Positions 1-9,104 of a stretch of 64,000 bases of DNA are shown one piece after another. A program made the translations under genes and the position numbers. Each line of letters begins with the position of its first letter. The stretch's first letter is position 1. The DNA comes from Apoda limacodes (taxonomy: Eukaryota; Arthropoda; Insecta; Lepidoptera; Limacodidae), in the NCBI GenBank assembly GCA_946406115.1, contig OX291543.1, forward strand, positions 4,528,501 to 4,592,500. The letters are read 5' to 3'. The notes below the pieces were generated by a model, which was not told the DNA's origin, ran no database searches, and saw only the letters and a list, made by a program, of their open reading frames with translations.

Positions 1-490
1 TCATTATTATTTTATTATAATCCTCAGCAAATCCAAGCATTTTGTTCAGTGGTGTAGATACTGCAAAATTCCCTGATCTTGTATTTTTTGTTCCATCTAT
101 ATCCCAACCCCATGCTTTCGAAATTTTTGATTCATTTTCATTCATAGACAAAAATGATTTTATAGTTGTTGTTATACCAGCATTTTTAATTCTATCTATT
201 TCAACTCCGTTAAGTTCATAGCGAACATCTTGAAACAGAAATAAAATGGGGTTGTTAGTAAAATTAACGCTAGTTGCAACATCTTTTAGATCTCCTTTTT
301 TAACGATGACCATTCCTTCTAGGTATATTGTACTCGCTGATGGCAATACGTACAAGTCTTTTTGGTTGATAGGTATTCTTATTTCATCATTTTTATTAAA
401 AGTAGTGATATATGGCTTATACGAATGAATTTCCATGCTTTCTATAGTATTTTCAAATACAATAGGTTGCGCTACGTTTAATACACTCAT
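1..490 (-). CDS. Polinton major capsid protein, N-terminal part (copy 1, runs off left edge)
   Basis: This is the first 163 codons of the double-jelly-roll major capsid protein found complete at 59894-61105. The start ATG is at 488-490, and the stretch aligns base for base with 60616-61105 without indels, so the reading frame is open as far as the window shows. Visible are the N-terminal segment MSVLNVAQPIVF and the family-typical YELNGVEID. In Polintons and adintoviruses this protein forms the hexon-like capsid shell. The remaining two thirds lie left of the window. The MCP stump at 8591-9041 cannot be its continuation, because that lies to the right and is separated by the rearrangement at about 3.6 kb. 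Confidence 0.8.
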   Translation of the reverse strand, partial: MSVLNVAQPIVFENTIESMEIHSYKPYITTFNKNDEIRIPINQKDLYVLPSASTIYLEGMVIVKKGDLKDVATSVNFTNNPILFLFQDVRYELNGVEIDRIKNAGITTTIKSFLSMNENESKISKAWGWDIDGTKNTRSGNFAVSTPLNKMLGFAEDYNKIIM

Positions 491-652
491 TTTAGTAATC
501 CAATTAATTTTAAAAAGTCTTTATTTTCAACACTTAATATTTTTTTTAAGTTAGTAGATGTTAGTGACACAGGTGCTCTTTTGCGAATTACTGTATCTTT
601 CTGAGCTTCTTTGGTCGTGAAAAAGAATTTATATTAATTTGGTGAAAGTCTA

Positions 653-1302
653 TCATTTTTTCTTCAGATGTAGGTACAGTAGTACCTCTTCTCCCCGAAA
701 ATTAACTAACTTGTTCTGTGAATCTAAAATTTTTATATTTACACTACTGATAGTCTTTTGATTAATCGGAAAATGTATTATTTTCTTTGGTACCTCAATA
801 ATTCTATATCCAGGCGGAACATTAGGTGCAAATTCATGGATTATGTGGCTTGGAATTCCATTAATGAAGGATCCACAGACAATATCACATTCAACTCGGA
901 CAACAGTGGTAGAAAGAATACTGACTGGGATCTGTGATTCATGAAATTTATTCTTTTGTAATGTTTTTTTATTGTATCCGAGAATACTCCTAATAGAATT
1001 TTCTTTTTCAAAATGAATGTCTTTAGAGCAACAAATTACAAAAAAAAACTAAAGGTGCTGCTTCTAATGTTTTTCTTTATATAGTCACAAATGTCCTGTA
1101 GTTCATAAGATCCTTCAGGAATTTCAATCACTTCATTATCACCATAATGAAATTTATTATTTTTACTTTCAACGTTTGGAATAGAGTTAAAAGTAGAAAA
1201 GTATAAAAGACCACATTCGTAATCTCCGTCTAACTGTAGAGCAGGAGAATAACAAGTATTTAAGCTTGATGTGAATCCAGATATTGACAGCGTGAAAGAC
1301 AT
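653..1302 (-). pseudogene. Putative minor capsid (penton-like) protein, frameshifted (copy 1)
   Basis: This matches the intact 223-aa gene at 61269-61940, but copy 1 is 22 nt shorter. Near 1040 a tract of about 22 nt has been replaced by a run of A, which shifts the frame. The first 80 or so codons (from the ATG at 1302, MSFTLSISGF, with the conserved IPEGSYEL) remain open; the rest reads in another frame to the former stop at 653-655. It lies between the MCP and protease genes on the same strand. The penton-like role is inferred from gene order in Polintons and from the length, not from a recognised motif. Confidence 0.75.
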
Positions 1303-1337
1303 GATTAAAATGGTTTATTTTATTGAATTATCTTAAT

Positions 1338-1729
1338 TTATTCTTTTGAATGCCAAAAATTGTTCAAATATTTTATACACAAGTGACCACAATTAACAGT
1401 ATTAAAGTTCTGATATACATTGTAATTGTAATAAACATTAGACAAATTTAAATAGGACAGTAACTCTTGGGGTGGTCTTAGATTTCCAAAACTATTGAGT
1501 ACTCACTGTAGTTGTTAATTTTTATATAGGCTACACAGTGCGTTCCAGGATTCTTAGAGTTATCCAAATTGACAATCGCACACTCAATATCTTTAGGTTT
1601 TTTTGGTAAAGCATCTTTCATGAATACTCCTCGAAAATACGGTATATCATTAGTGTGCTTTAAAATATCTACATTCGTTAAAGCACGTCTAGGTAGCCTT
1701 CTAGTTAGTTTTTTGCTGATTTTAAACAT
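1338..1729 (-). pseudogene. Adenain-like cysteine protease, frameshifted (copy 1)
   Basis: This is the copy-1 version of the protease at 61976-62368. One A is missing near 1497 relative to copy 2, so the frame breaks after about 77 codons, before the catalytic Cys region. The histidine segment reads GTHCVAY here and GTHWVAY in copy 2 (Trp to Cys). The ATG at 1729 overlaps the 3' end of the phospholipase-domain gene by 25 nt, as in copy 2. In related elements this family C5-type protease is thought to mature capsid proteins. This copy cannot make a full enzyme. Confidence 0.82.
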
Positions 1730-2430
1730 AATCCGTTACCTTTATAAGGTTTGATGTAGAGACCTTTTCCTAACGCAATAGATTCCATCATTTTGTTATG
1801 ACGCTGTGACTCTTCAAGGTTTTGCTTTGCTGATTTATAGCTATTCACTTCTTTAGCAATACCTGCAGCTCCTCCAGCTAAAGACCCTAATGCAGATAAG
1901 CCAGCAAAAATTGGTATAAGTGGTAGAATCCCTCCAGTTTTTGGTATTGGTATAAGACGGGATAAGCAAACATTTTTATTTTTAAATAATTTTTTTGCAG
2001 TCAAGTAGGCTATCTTTATAGCAGTATTGTTATCTTTTGGCTTGCGGTTTTTCATATAATGACGGATTTTAGACACGACTGACTTAAAAGATTTAACTCC
2101 AGCACCATTTTTTAATTTAGTTTTCATAACTTTGCTTACGAGCCAAGATGCTAATTTTTCTCCGGTTCTAGTATTTTTTGACTTCATTCTTTGTTTTGCC
2201 ATATTCAGAAGCGCAAAGTCAGCTTTATGACGATCTTCTAAATTACGATGTTCGGAATATGCTATATCGTGACGCTTACAAGCCTCGTCTAATTCGTTTA
2301 TCCCTTTGTCACCTCGAGCCAATCTTTTTTGTAGTCTTGTACCAGGACCACAATAATTATATCCTGGTAAATGAAGTTCAAATGGTAAATTGTTTACTAT
2401 ATTATTAACAAGTCCTCCACCGTTCATCAC
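1705..2430 (-). CDS. Phospholipase A2-domain virion protein (copy 1)
   Basis: This 241-aa ORF is intact and differs from copy 2 by only a few residues (RLQK for RLQE, CLSRL for CLPRL, AKEVNS for AKAVNS). Near residues 25-65 it shows a parvovirus-VP1-like PLA2 domain: a YCGPGT calcium-loop segment, then DEACKRHDIAY with the catalytic His-Asp pair. A basic stretch follows, and a glycine/alanine-rich hydrophobic segment at about residues 165-190 (GGILPLIPIFAGLSALGSLA) could be membrane-active. In adintoviruses and parvoviruses such domains act on host membranes during particle entry. It sits between integrase and protease on the same strand. This is a capsid-associated lipase domain, not a secreted venom enzyme. 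Confidence 0.85.
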   Translation of the reverse strand: MMNGGGLVNNIVNNLPFELHLPGYNYCGPGTRLQKRLARGDKGINELDEACKRHDIAYSEHRNLEDRHKADFALLNMAKQRMKSKNTRTGEKLASWLVSKVMKTKLKNGAGVKSFKSVVSKIRHYMKNRKPKDNNTAIKIAYLTAKKLFKNKNVCLSRLIPIPKTGGILPLIPIFAGLSALGSLAGGAAGIAKEVNSYKSAKQNLEESQRHNKMMESIALGKGLYIKPYKGNGLCLKSAKN

Positions 2431-2502
2431 TGAATTTAAAATGAATACATGGTTGAATATCTTACAATTACATATAAAGTATTTATAAGTTAAAAGTAAA
2501 CA

Positions 2503-3600
2503 CTATACAATAGACATTTCGTTAATCCAACTATTTTCCTTTTCATTGAGTCCTAACCATTTTACACATAATTTATTTCCTTTCTTTCTTATCACTCTTT
2601 CAATTAAATAAATGTTTGGATGTTTAGGTTTTTGCAACTCTTGTTCGTAAAAGGATCCGAGTATTATTTGATTTCTTTGATCATGAATGTGATAAGTTAC
2701 TGGGTAAGTATTATTAACTTTTGTTATGGTAAATAGTTCAGAAGACCAGTTAGGTGTATACCCCTTTTTGAAATTTTCTTTATATTTGCTAATCCGAACA
2801 CAGTCACCTACTTTTAATTTTGATTTTCTTAAGTACTGAGGTGTTTCATTCCTCTTTATGTTATTCATAACGACGGTTTGGTTATCACATGTTACATTTA
2901 TTGGTTTAAATTTTATGGTCCGATGGACAGTATCATTATATGATGACAAAGCATCGTTCAAAGGTGATCCGATCCATTTGTTATTTCCAATTAAAGTAAA
3001 ATATTTATATAATTTTGATTTCAGTGTTCTTATAAATCTTTCAACAATTGACGCCTTTTTCACAGAATATGTAGAATAGTGATTTATATTAAAAGTTGTT
3101 ATTATTTTCTTAAACACTTCATTGTAAAATTCTTTTCCCATATCTGTCTGAAGGTTAATAGGAATTCGACCACAATCCAAAATTTTTTTAAAAGCGTTTC
3201 CTACGTCACGTTTTGTTTTCGTTTTCAGAGGAACTCCCCACGCGAATTTTGAAAAGCAGTCAATAACAACTAAAATATATTTAAAACCTTTGTTCACTTT
3301 TTCCATTTTCTGCATGTCAATTAAATCAGCTTGCCATAAATCATCAATCCCTTTTAATATTACCGCCCTACGAATGAAGTGTTTTCTAGCTGATTTGTGA
3401 AGTTCACCAACTATGTCTTCTCTTCATAATTGTTTAGGTGCGGTTTTCTGTGATCCAACCTTTTTTAATTCTGATTTAATATCTAGCAACTGATTTTTTT
3501 AAGTTTGAATCAGGCTTTTTATAGCATTTATTTCAAGCAGGAAAGATTGTTTTCCACAATATTCTTTTAGTACATTATCTACATACTGCTTATTGACTGC
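2503..3600 (-). pseudogene. Retroviral-type integrase with C-terminal chromodomain (copy 1, broken)
   Basis: The open stretch 2503-3315 encodes 270 aa. It has the rve-type DDE core (LWQADLIDMQ just upstream of the internal ATG, then VVIDCFSKFAWG, LQTDMGKEFYNE and the Glu in KKASIVERFIRTLKSK) and a C-terminal chromodomain (IYLIERVIRKKGNKL, then KWLGL...NSWI). Coding sequence continues upstream of the ATG at 3315 (ELHKSARKHF, VILKGIDD) but meets an in-frame TGA at 3424-3426 and further disruption near 3500, so the N-terminus is broken. Polinton integrases insert the linear element into host DNA. The copy-2 homologue starts at 63138 and is still open where the window ends. Confidence 0.85.
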
Positions 3601-3620
3601 TATTTACATACTGCTTAAAA
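3580..3620. other. Rearrangement breakpoint joining integrase to DNA polymerase
   Basis: Left of here the sequence follows the integrase 5' region. Right of about 3618 it follows copy 2 from about 54918, inside the polymerase gene. The 13-mer tacatactgctta occurs twice at the join (3580-3592 and 3605-3617), like filler DNA from end-joining or template switching. Everything that should lie outside the integrase and upstream of polymerase codon 35 or so is missing. Confidence 0.75.
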
Positions 3621-6492
3621 CGTAGACAGAACTACGTCTTATCCTCACTTCGAAGATGTACTTATCACCAAAAATATGGCGTTTCCGGCGACATTCTCGG
3701 ACATTAAAATATTTGAAAAAAATAATCACAGAATTAGTGTCAACGTTTACGGCTTGAATTCCAATAATAAAATAATTGGACCATTGTATAGAACAACACA
3801 TAGAAAAAAGCGTCATGTCAATCTTCTATTCTTGCAAAATAAGTCCCGTAGTCATTACTGTCTAATTAAAAACTTGGAACGATTGGTTAGATCCCAAACT
3901 ACTAAACATCATGGGAAAATCTTTTTTTGTGATGACTGCTTGCTTTTTTTTAATTGTAAAACTAATTTTGATGAGCATGTATGTGGAGGGGTATCGACCA
4001 AATTGCCTAATAAAGGCTCAATTTTACAGTTTACGCATTTTGAGCGTATGCAAGACGTACCCTTTGTCATTTATGCAGATTTCGAATGTTTTTTAGAACC
4101 ATGCCAAACAAATCAAACTTTTAACAAAGGTGGTTTTACGTCAGACTTGCAAAAACATGTTCCTGCCGCGTTTGGTTATTACATTGTATGCTCGTACGAT
4201 ACTTCTTTAAATAAATATGTGTCATATCGGGGTCCAAACTGTGTTGAGAAATTTATAGAATATCTTCAACGCGACGTTCTAAAGATATATAAAATTTTGA
4301 AAAATCCTGTGCCATTGATATTTACCGAAAATAATTTAAAAGATTTCACTAATGCCAGAGACTGTTCTATTTGCTCCCAATTGTTATTTGATGATAAAGT
4401 AAGAGATCATGACCACCTAACAGGCAAATATAGGGGTGCCGCACATTCTTACTGCAATATACATTTCCAATTACCAAAATTCATTCCAGTGTTTTTTCAC
4501 AACCTTTCAGGCTACGATGCACATTTATTTATACGTGAGCTGGGAGATATTCGTGGCAAAATAAAAGTTATAGCTAAAACTAAAGAAAATTATATTTCAT
4601 TTACAAAGTTTTTTTCAACCGAAGAAGGAAGCTTTGTTCCAGTCCGTTTTGTAGATTCATTTAAATTTTTAGGAGCTAGTTTACAAAAGTTAGCGGAAAA
4701 TTTAATTACCAAAGACTTGGTCAACTTGTCTAAGTTTTTTACGAATAAAACAAAGTTTAAATTGTTGAGACGCAAAGGAGTATATCCGTATGAATATATG
4801 AAAAGCTGGAAATCGTATGACGAAACTAACTTACCGTCCTATGAAGATTTTTTTAGTACACTAACAAATCAAAATATCTCTAAAGAGGACTATAATCACG
4901 CCCTTAAGGTTTGGAATACGTTTAAGATTCAAAATTTAGGGAAATACACAGATCTGTACCTACTTACGGATATTTTATTATTAGCCGATGTTTTTCAAAA
5001 ATTTCGAGCTACTTGTAGGTTAAATTTCGAAGTCGATGCTGCTTATTATTTGACAGCTCCTGCTTTGAGCTGGGACAGCATGTTATTAAAAACTAATATT
5101 AAATTAGAACTTATTAATGATCTAGAAATCATTCGAATGCTTCAAAAAGGAATACGGGGAGGAGTATGCTTATGTTCTACGCGGTTCGCAAAAGCCAACA
5201 ATAAGTATTTAAATAATTATAACCCTGCTGAACCTGAGAAGTACCTTATTTATATTGATTGTAACAATTTATATGGTTACGCTATGTGCGCATACTTACC
5301 ATATTCTGATTTTAGACTATTAGAGAGACGAGAAATCGATGAATTAAACGTTTGCAAAATACCAGACGAAAACGAATATGGGTACATTTTAGAAGTAGAT
5401 ATCGAATATCCAGAAGAACTTCATGATTCACACAATGATTTACCGTTCTGTCCTCAAAAATGTGTTCCACCCGGTTCAAAAACATCAAAATTGATTCCTA
5501 ATTTATACGACAAATTTTTTTACGTTATTCATTACGTCCATTTGAAACTGTGTTTAAAAGCGGGACTTAAGTTGACTACCGTGCATCGAGTAATAAAATT
5601 CAAACAAAGCCCTTATCTAAAAGACTATATTGACCTAAACACTAAACTAAGGCAACAAGCTAAATCTGTATTTGAACAAGACTTTTTCAAACTAATGAAT
5701 AACAGCATATTTGGAAAAACTTTGGAAAACACAGAGAATAGATTAGACGTTAAAATAGTAAATCAATGGAGTGATGGTAAAAACAAGACAAAAAAAAATT
5801 ACTGTGCAGAGCAGTTAATATCTAGACCTAACTTTCATAGTTCAACTACATTTACCGAAAATTGTGTAGCTGTTCAATTGAAACCAGAAAAAGTAGTCCT
5901 TGATAAACCTATATACATAGGTTTCACAGTCTTAGAACTATCCAAAAGCCATATGTATAATTTTCACTATACTATTATGAAACCTTTTTACGGCTCTAAT
6001 TTAAAAATGTGTTATACCGATACTGATAGTTTTTTATATTCAATAGAAACAAAAGACTTCTATAAGCATTTAAAGCTAAATTTAAAGCACTATTTTGATA
6101 CAAGTAACTACTCGAAGCCAAATAAATATCAAATTGAACGCATCAACAAAAAAGTGCCAGGTTTGTTTAAAGATGAATTAGGAGGTCAAAATATTGTAGA
6201 GTTTGTTGGGTTGCGATCTAAGTTATATTGTATGAGAACGTAATCGTGCGAAATAAAAAAGGCTAAAGGTGTTCAAAAATATGTTTTAAATGGTGTTCAT
6301 TTCAATGACTATTATAAGTCTTTGAAGAAAAAAGACAAAATCCTACGAAGAAAAAATGTTTTTTTTAAGTCTCTTAAACATGAAATATTTACAAGATCTG
6401 TTAACAAAGTAGCTTTGTCTTCCAATGACGAAAAAAGTCGAATAATGGAAGACAACATAAAGTTTGCTTGGGGACATTGCTCATTTTTCTGA
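3618..6492 (+). pseudogene. Protein-primed DNA polymerase B (copy 1), 5'-truncated with a premature stop
   Basis: This copies the Polinton polymerase at 54234-57795. The longest open part, from the ATG at 3676, holds 855 codons. It has 3'-5' exonuclease motifs I (YADFECF, Asp codon at 4078), II (NLSGYD, 4501-4518) and III (YTDLYLLTD), a Cys/His cluster (CSIC...DHDHLTGKYRGAAH...C), and polymerase motifs A (DCNNLYGYAM, 5258 on), B (NNSIFGKT, about 5698) and C (YTDTDS, 6013-6030). It lacks the zinc-finger N-terminus, which is lost at the 3.6-kb join. A GAA codon has become TAA at 6241-6243, removing the last 83 or so codons, which include the conserved AKGV segment. About ten substitutions separate it from copy 2 over 2.57 kb. 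It should not give a complete enzyme. Confidence 0.92.
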
Positions 6493-6509
6493 ATATCACT
6501 GTTGCGAAG

Positions 6510-7034
6510 ATGGCAGAAAGTTATTTAACCGATATTATTATTTCAAAACATAATTATGTATATTCAAATAATATTTATATAACTACAGGATTATGGGCAG
6601 TCAATAATTTTTTACCACAAATTCATATCCTTGTCAATAGCGAGAATTATGATTTATTTATTACTACTAAGGAATGGCACAGAATTTACATTGAAATCAA
6701 CTCGAAATGTATAGACAACATGACTATTCTATACCAACTTCTTTTTTGTGAAAAACGTTGTCCTGAAAATGTGATTTCTTTAATTTGTGGTGCTCTTAGT
6801 ACATTTTGTCATTGTGTAGAATTAAGATTAAACTATTTACTTAAGCATGACTATGTAATAGTTAGTCATTTTGTACATAATATAAATAATAATTTAGCTT
6901 GTTATAATACCCTAACTGTCAGTCAAATTGAAATGGTACTTCATTTTTATAAAAGTAAATCTAACGTTTTAGCTGTGCAAGAACTTTTACTTTTTGGTAG
7001 TTCATATTTTTATAACTATTTGACTTGTTGTTAA
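6510..7034 (+). CDS. Polinton-associated 174-aa protein of unknown function (copy 1)
   Basis: I chose the ATG at 6510 (MAESYLTDII); the frame is also open upstream, but only from a TTG inside the polymerase 3' end. The protein is rich in aromatic, Leu and Cys residues (ends NYLTCC), with segments such as TTGLWAVNNFLP and RLNYLLKHDY. I see no catalytic motif or clear membrane span. It follows the polymerase stop by only 17 nt and is followed by an AATAAA at 7086, suggesting a shared transcript end. Copy 2 differs by two amino acids, so the frame has survived in both copies while neighbours decayed. Confidence 0.65.
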   Translation: MAESYLTDIIISKHNYVYSNNIYITTGLWAVNNFLPQIHILVNSENYDLFITTKEWHRIYIEINSKCIDNMTILYQLLFCEKRCPENVISLICGALSTFCHCVELRLNYLLKHDYVIVSHFVHNINNNLACYNTLTVSQIEMVLHFYKSKSNVLAVQELLLFGSSYFYNYLTCC

Positions 7035-7085
7035 TTTTTTTTGGATTTTGTGTTTTTTATAATTTTGTGATTTTTTTATAATAAC

Positions 7086-7091
7086 AATAAA
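7086..7091 (+). terminator. Poly(A) signal AATAAA after the polymerase/174-aa transcription unit
   Basis: A canonical AATAAA lies 52 nt after the stop codon of the 174-aa ORF, in a T-rich stretch. It is conserved in copy 2 at 58389-58394. Confidence 0.5.
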
Positions 7092-7159
7092 ATGTACCTA
7101 TTTGAAAATGTTGTTTTATTAATCTAAGTCCAACTTTAGTGTAAACCTTTAGATAAAGA

Positions 7160-7345
7160 ATGTTGGTAGATATAATTAGCATTTGTGACAGACAGACAGA
7201 CAAAAAAACTTTAACTATTTTATTACGAACGTTAGAAAAGATAATTTATGCTGATTCAGATACATTTCGATATTCAAGATGTCTTCGGTGTAGGCAGCCG
7301 GTCATACGATATCTAACATACATGAACCAACAAGTTTTTATTTGA
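7160..7345 (+). CDS. Small ORF, 61 aa, doubtful (copy 1)
   Basis: An ATG-initiated frame between two putative transcription units, preserved in copy 2 at 58463-58648. It contains CRQTDKKTLTILLRTL and an Arg/Cys-rich tail (RCLRCRQPVIRY). A short GACA repeat (7187-7203) lies inside it. I recognise nothing in it. The copies are so similar that conservation is not evidence of function, and it may simply be 5' leader sequence for the next ORF. Confidence 0.25.
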   Translation: MLVDIISICDRQTDKKTLTILLRTLEKIIYADSDTFRYSRCLRCRQPVIRYLTYMNQQVFI

Positions 7346-7445
7346 AACCTGTATGACGCAAACAGATTGTTGCATTATATGAAAAATAAATCACATAATT
7401 AAAAGGTGTCGATTCGTTAACACGTCTTTATTATAATTTTAAAGT

Positions 7446-7679
7446 ATGTCTAATTACCAAAAGGCAAATTATATCGCTTTTTCAGTAGGCAAAGTTTTAA
7501 AGTATGTGGTCAAAATCGAAATTAGTCAATTAACAGAACTACCAAACGTTGTGGAAAGCAGAACAATTGTTAAAACAAGTTATCATGCAGAAAGTGAAAA
7601 TGACCCAGTGATGAATTCTGTACTGCATTCCCTTTTCCTTATTTCGACAGAGTTGGGAAAACAAACTGAGAAAATTTAA
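7446..7679 (+). CDS. Small Polinton protein, 77 aa, unknown function (copy 1)
   Basis: The frame starts at the ATG at 7446 (MSNYQKANYIAF) and ends with TAA at 7677-7679. The same frame occurs in copy 2 (58749-58982). The composition is ordinary for a soluble protein, with no Cys and a Glu/Ser/Val-rich middle. Its stop overlaps the ATG of a possible spliced mini-ORF by one base. It is the most promising small gene in the gap between the polymerase unit and the convergent capsid unit, but no homology is recognised. Confidence 0.45.
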   Translation: MSNYQKANYIAFSVGKVLKYVVKIEISQLTELPNVVESRTIVKTSYHAESENDPVMNSVLHSLFLISTELGKQTEKI

Positions 7680-7868
7680 TGAGCAGAGGTATGTATAAAC
7701 TTTCCTATTTTTGCTTTTACTTTCAAAATTTACAGAAAATCTAATTATTTTCCTTGTCTTTCAGATATACCTGAGGCAAAGAATATCAGTAGCAGTAGCA
7801 GAGGAAGAGGTTTCCTCCGTGGAGATTTCATTCAAAACTTATTTCTCTTTTTTTTGTATTGTAAATAA
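7679..7868 (+). CDS. Possible spliced mini-gene, 37 aa (copy 1)
   Basis: An ATG at 7679-7681 opens a 10-nt exon ending at 7688. A GTATGT donor (7689) and a TTTCAG acceptor (ending 7764) would remove a 76-nt pyrimidine-rich intron. The second exon (7765-7868) would encode a Ser/Arg/Gly-rich segment (KNISSSSRGRGFLRG) and ends in a TAA overlapping an AATAAA at 7864-7869. Intron size and sites are typical for insects. Alternatively the intron lies in the 3' UTR of the 77-aa gene. The same structure is present at 58982-59171. Confidence 0.35.
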
Positions 7869-8084
7869 ACGATTTTGTCATGTACAAACATAAAGATATG
7901 TAATGTCTCTTTAGGAATAGAAATTAAATAAAAAATGTTTTATTGTTATAACATTTATTGAATTTTCTTAATAAAAATACTTAAACTTAGTTAAGCAAAA
8001 TACTTATACTTAGTTAATATATTTTAATACTTAATACTTATATTATACATTTGTACACAAATGAAAAAACTAAACTATTATATT

Positions 8085-8594
8085 TTAAACTAATTCAAGT
8101 ATTTTATTTTTAACGTCCACATTTTCATTGCACCATTTCTTAATACAAATAACATTTTCCAGAGCACAATATTTTCTATGATTAAAACATTTGTTTTTTT
8201 GCCCTTTAGAATAGGTGCTGTACAAATTAGGAAAATTAGGGCATCCCTTTTCTGCAATATCTTCAACATTACATTCTGTACAAAGTTCATTAATCCATAG
8301 GATTTTTTCTCTACCCTTCAAAAGCAAATATTGGTGTTTTAAAATTAGTTTGATAAGTTTTCTAAATTCTTGATAATCTATGTAACCGTCACTCCAATAA
8401 ATACCGCGATTACTTTCTAACCAAGATACATTTCTTTTTTCTTCCTTAGTCAAATAAGAAAAGGGATATGGTGGTTTTATTAGAAATACTTGAGTGTATT
8501 CTGAGGTAGCCAAGGCAAATTCTTTTACAATAAATTTATTATGAGAATCCTTAAAGCCTTGTAAGTCTACGAAAATAGGTCCGGTAATATTCAT
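8085..8594 (-). CDS. Polinton-associated 169-aa protein (copy 1), function unknown
   Basis: This intact frame runs from the ATG at 8594 to TAA at 8085. It begins MNITGPIFVDLQGF; the VDLQGF start, the KPPYPF segment and the following acidic and Trp residues (WLESNRGIYWSDG) recall a family often seen in arthropod Polinton-like loci. The early Asp could belong to an RNase H-like or exonuclease-like fold, but that is speculation. The C-terminal half is Cys-rich (CTECN, GCPNFPN, HRKYC), suggesting zinc binding. Its ATG overlaps the MCP stop by ATGA, so the two genes are tightly coupled. Copy 2 differs by one residue (GFK to GIK). Confidence 0.65.
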   Translation of the reverse strand: MNITGPIFVDLQGFKDSHNKFIVKEFALATSEYTQVFLIKPPYPFSYLTKEEKRNVSWLESNRGIYWSDGYIDYQEFRKLIKLILKHQYLLLKGREKILWINELCTECNVEDIAEKGCPNFPNLYSTYSKGQKNKCFNHRKYCALENVICIKKWCNENVDVKNKILELV

Positions 8595-9041
8595 GATATT
8601 TTTTTCACTATACCGCTTAAGGGTTTGTATTCAAATATGCAATCGTTTAATAACAAACAATACGCAGAAGTTAGATTTGGTATATCTTTATCACTCTCTA
8701 TTTCGATACGAACATCAACTGGGCCAGTTTTAAGTGTATCGTTCTGTCTTGAGCAATCTATAACGTATAACGGTACTTTATCTCTAAATTCTTTATAACT
8801 TAGCAAGGGTTCAGGACGTCGTCCGTAGTAAGACTGTTAGAATCTAGTGTATAGTTCATATAATAAAGCAAATTTATCCTCATCAAATCGAACATTAAGA
8901 CCCTCATAGGGAAAATACACTGAATTCAAAAATACTTTAACTTCTCTTATATTGCAGTGATCGAAGTGCGACATGTCTTTTTCTGATTTATTTTTTCGGT
9001 CTGTCTGAAATGCAATAACAGCATATCTCGGTTTTTCTATT
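8591..9041 (-). pseudogene. Major capsid protein, C-terminal stump (copy 1)
   Basis: This matches the last third of the intact MCP (59894-60344). It includes the family-typical YVIDCSRQND and GPVDVRIEIE segments and ends KKIS. A CAA codon has become TAA at about 8839-8841. Identity to copy 2 stops abruptly at about 9041 (after cggtttttctatt), beyond which unrelated sequence leads into the 338-aa gene. The stump therefore has neither a start codon nor an open frame. It shows that copy 1 lost the rest of the capsid block at this position. Confidence 0.85.
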
Positions 9042-9104
9042 GACGTGGTGTATTATATTTGAATAAATCGTTAAGAATGCATGTAATACGTTACTTTTCA
9101 TATT

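Noticed and set aside
4590..4775. Frames opposite the polymerase (also 55890-56075)
   Set aside because: They mirror the polymerase coding sequence and appear in both copies only because the copies are nearly identical.
6468..6509. 188-aa version of the polymerase-linked protein
   Set aside because: The extra 14 codons start at TTG and overlap the polymerase 3' end; the ATG at 6510 (57813 in copy 2) is the sensible start.
7187..7203. Short GACA repeat as a possible CRISPR-like or regulatory repeat
   Set aside because: Only four tetranucleotide units without spacers; a simple microsatellite.
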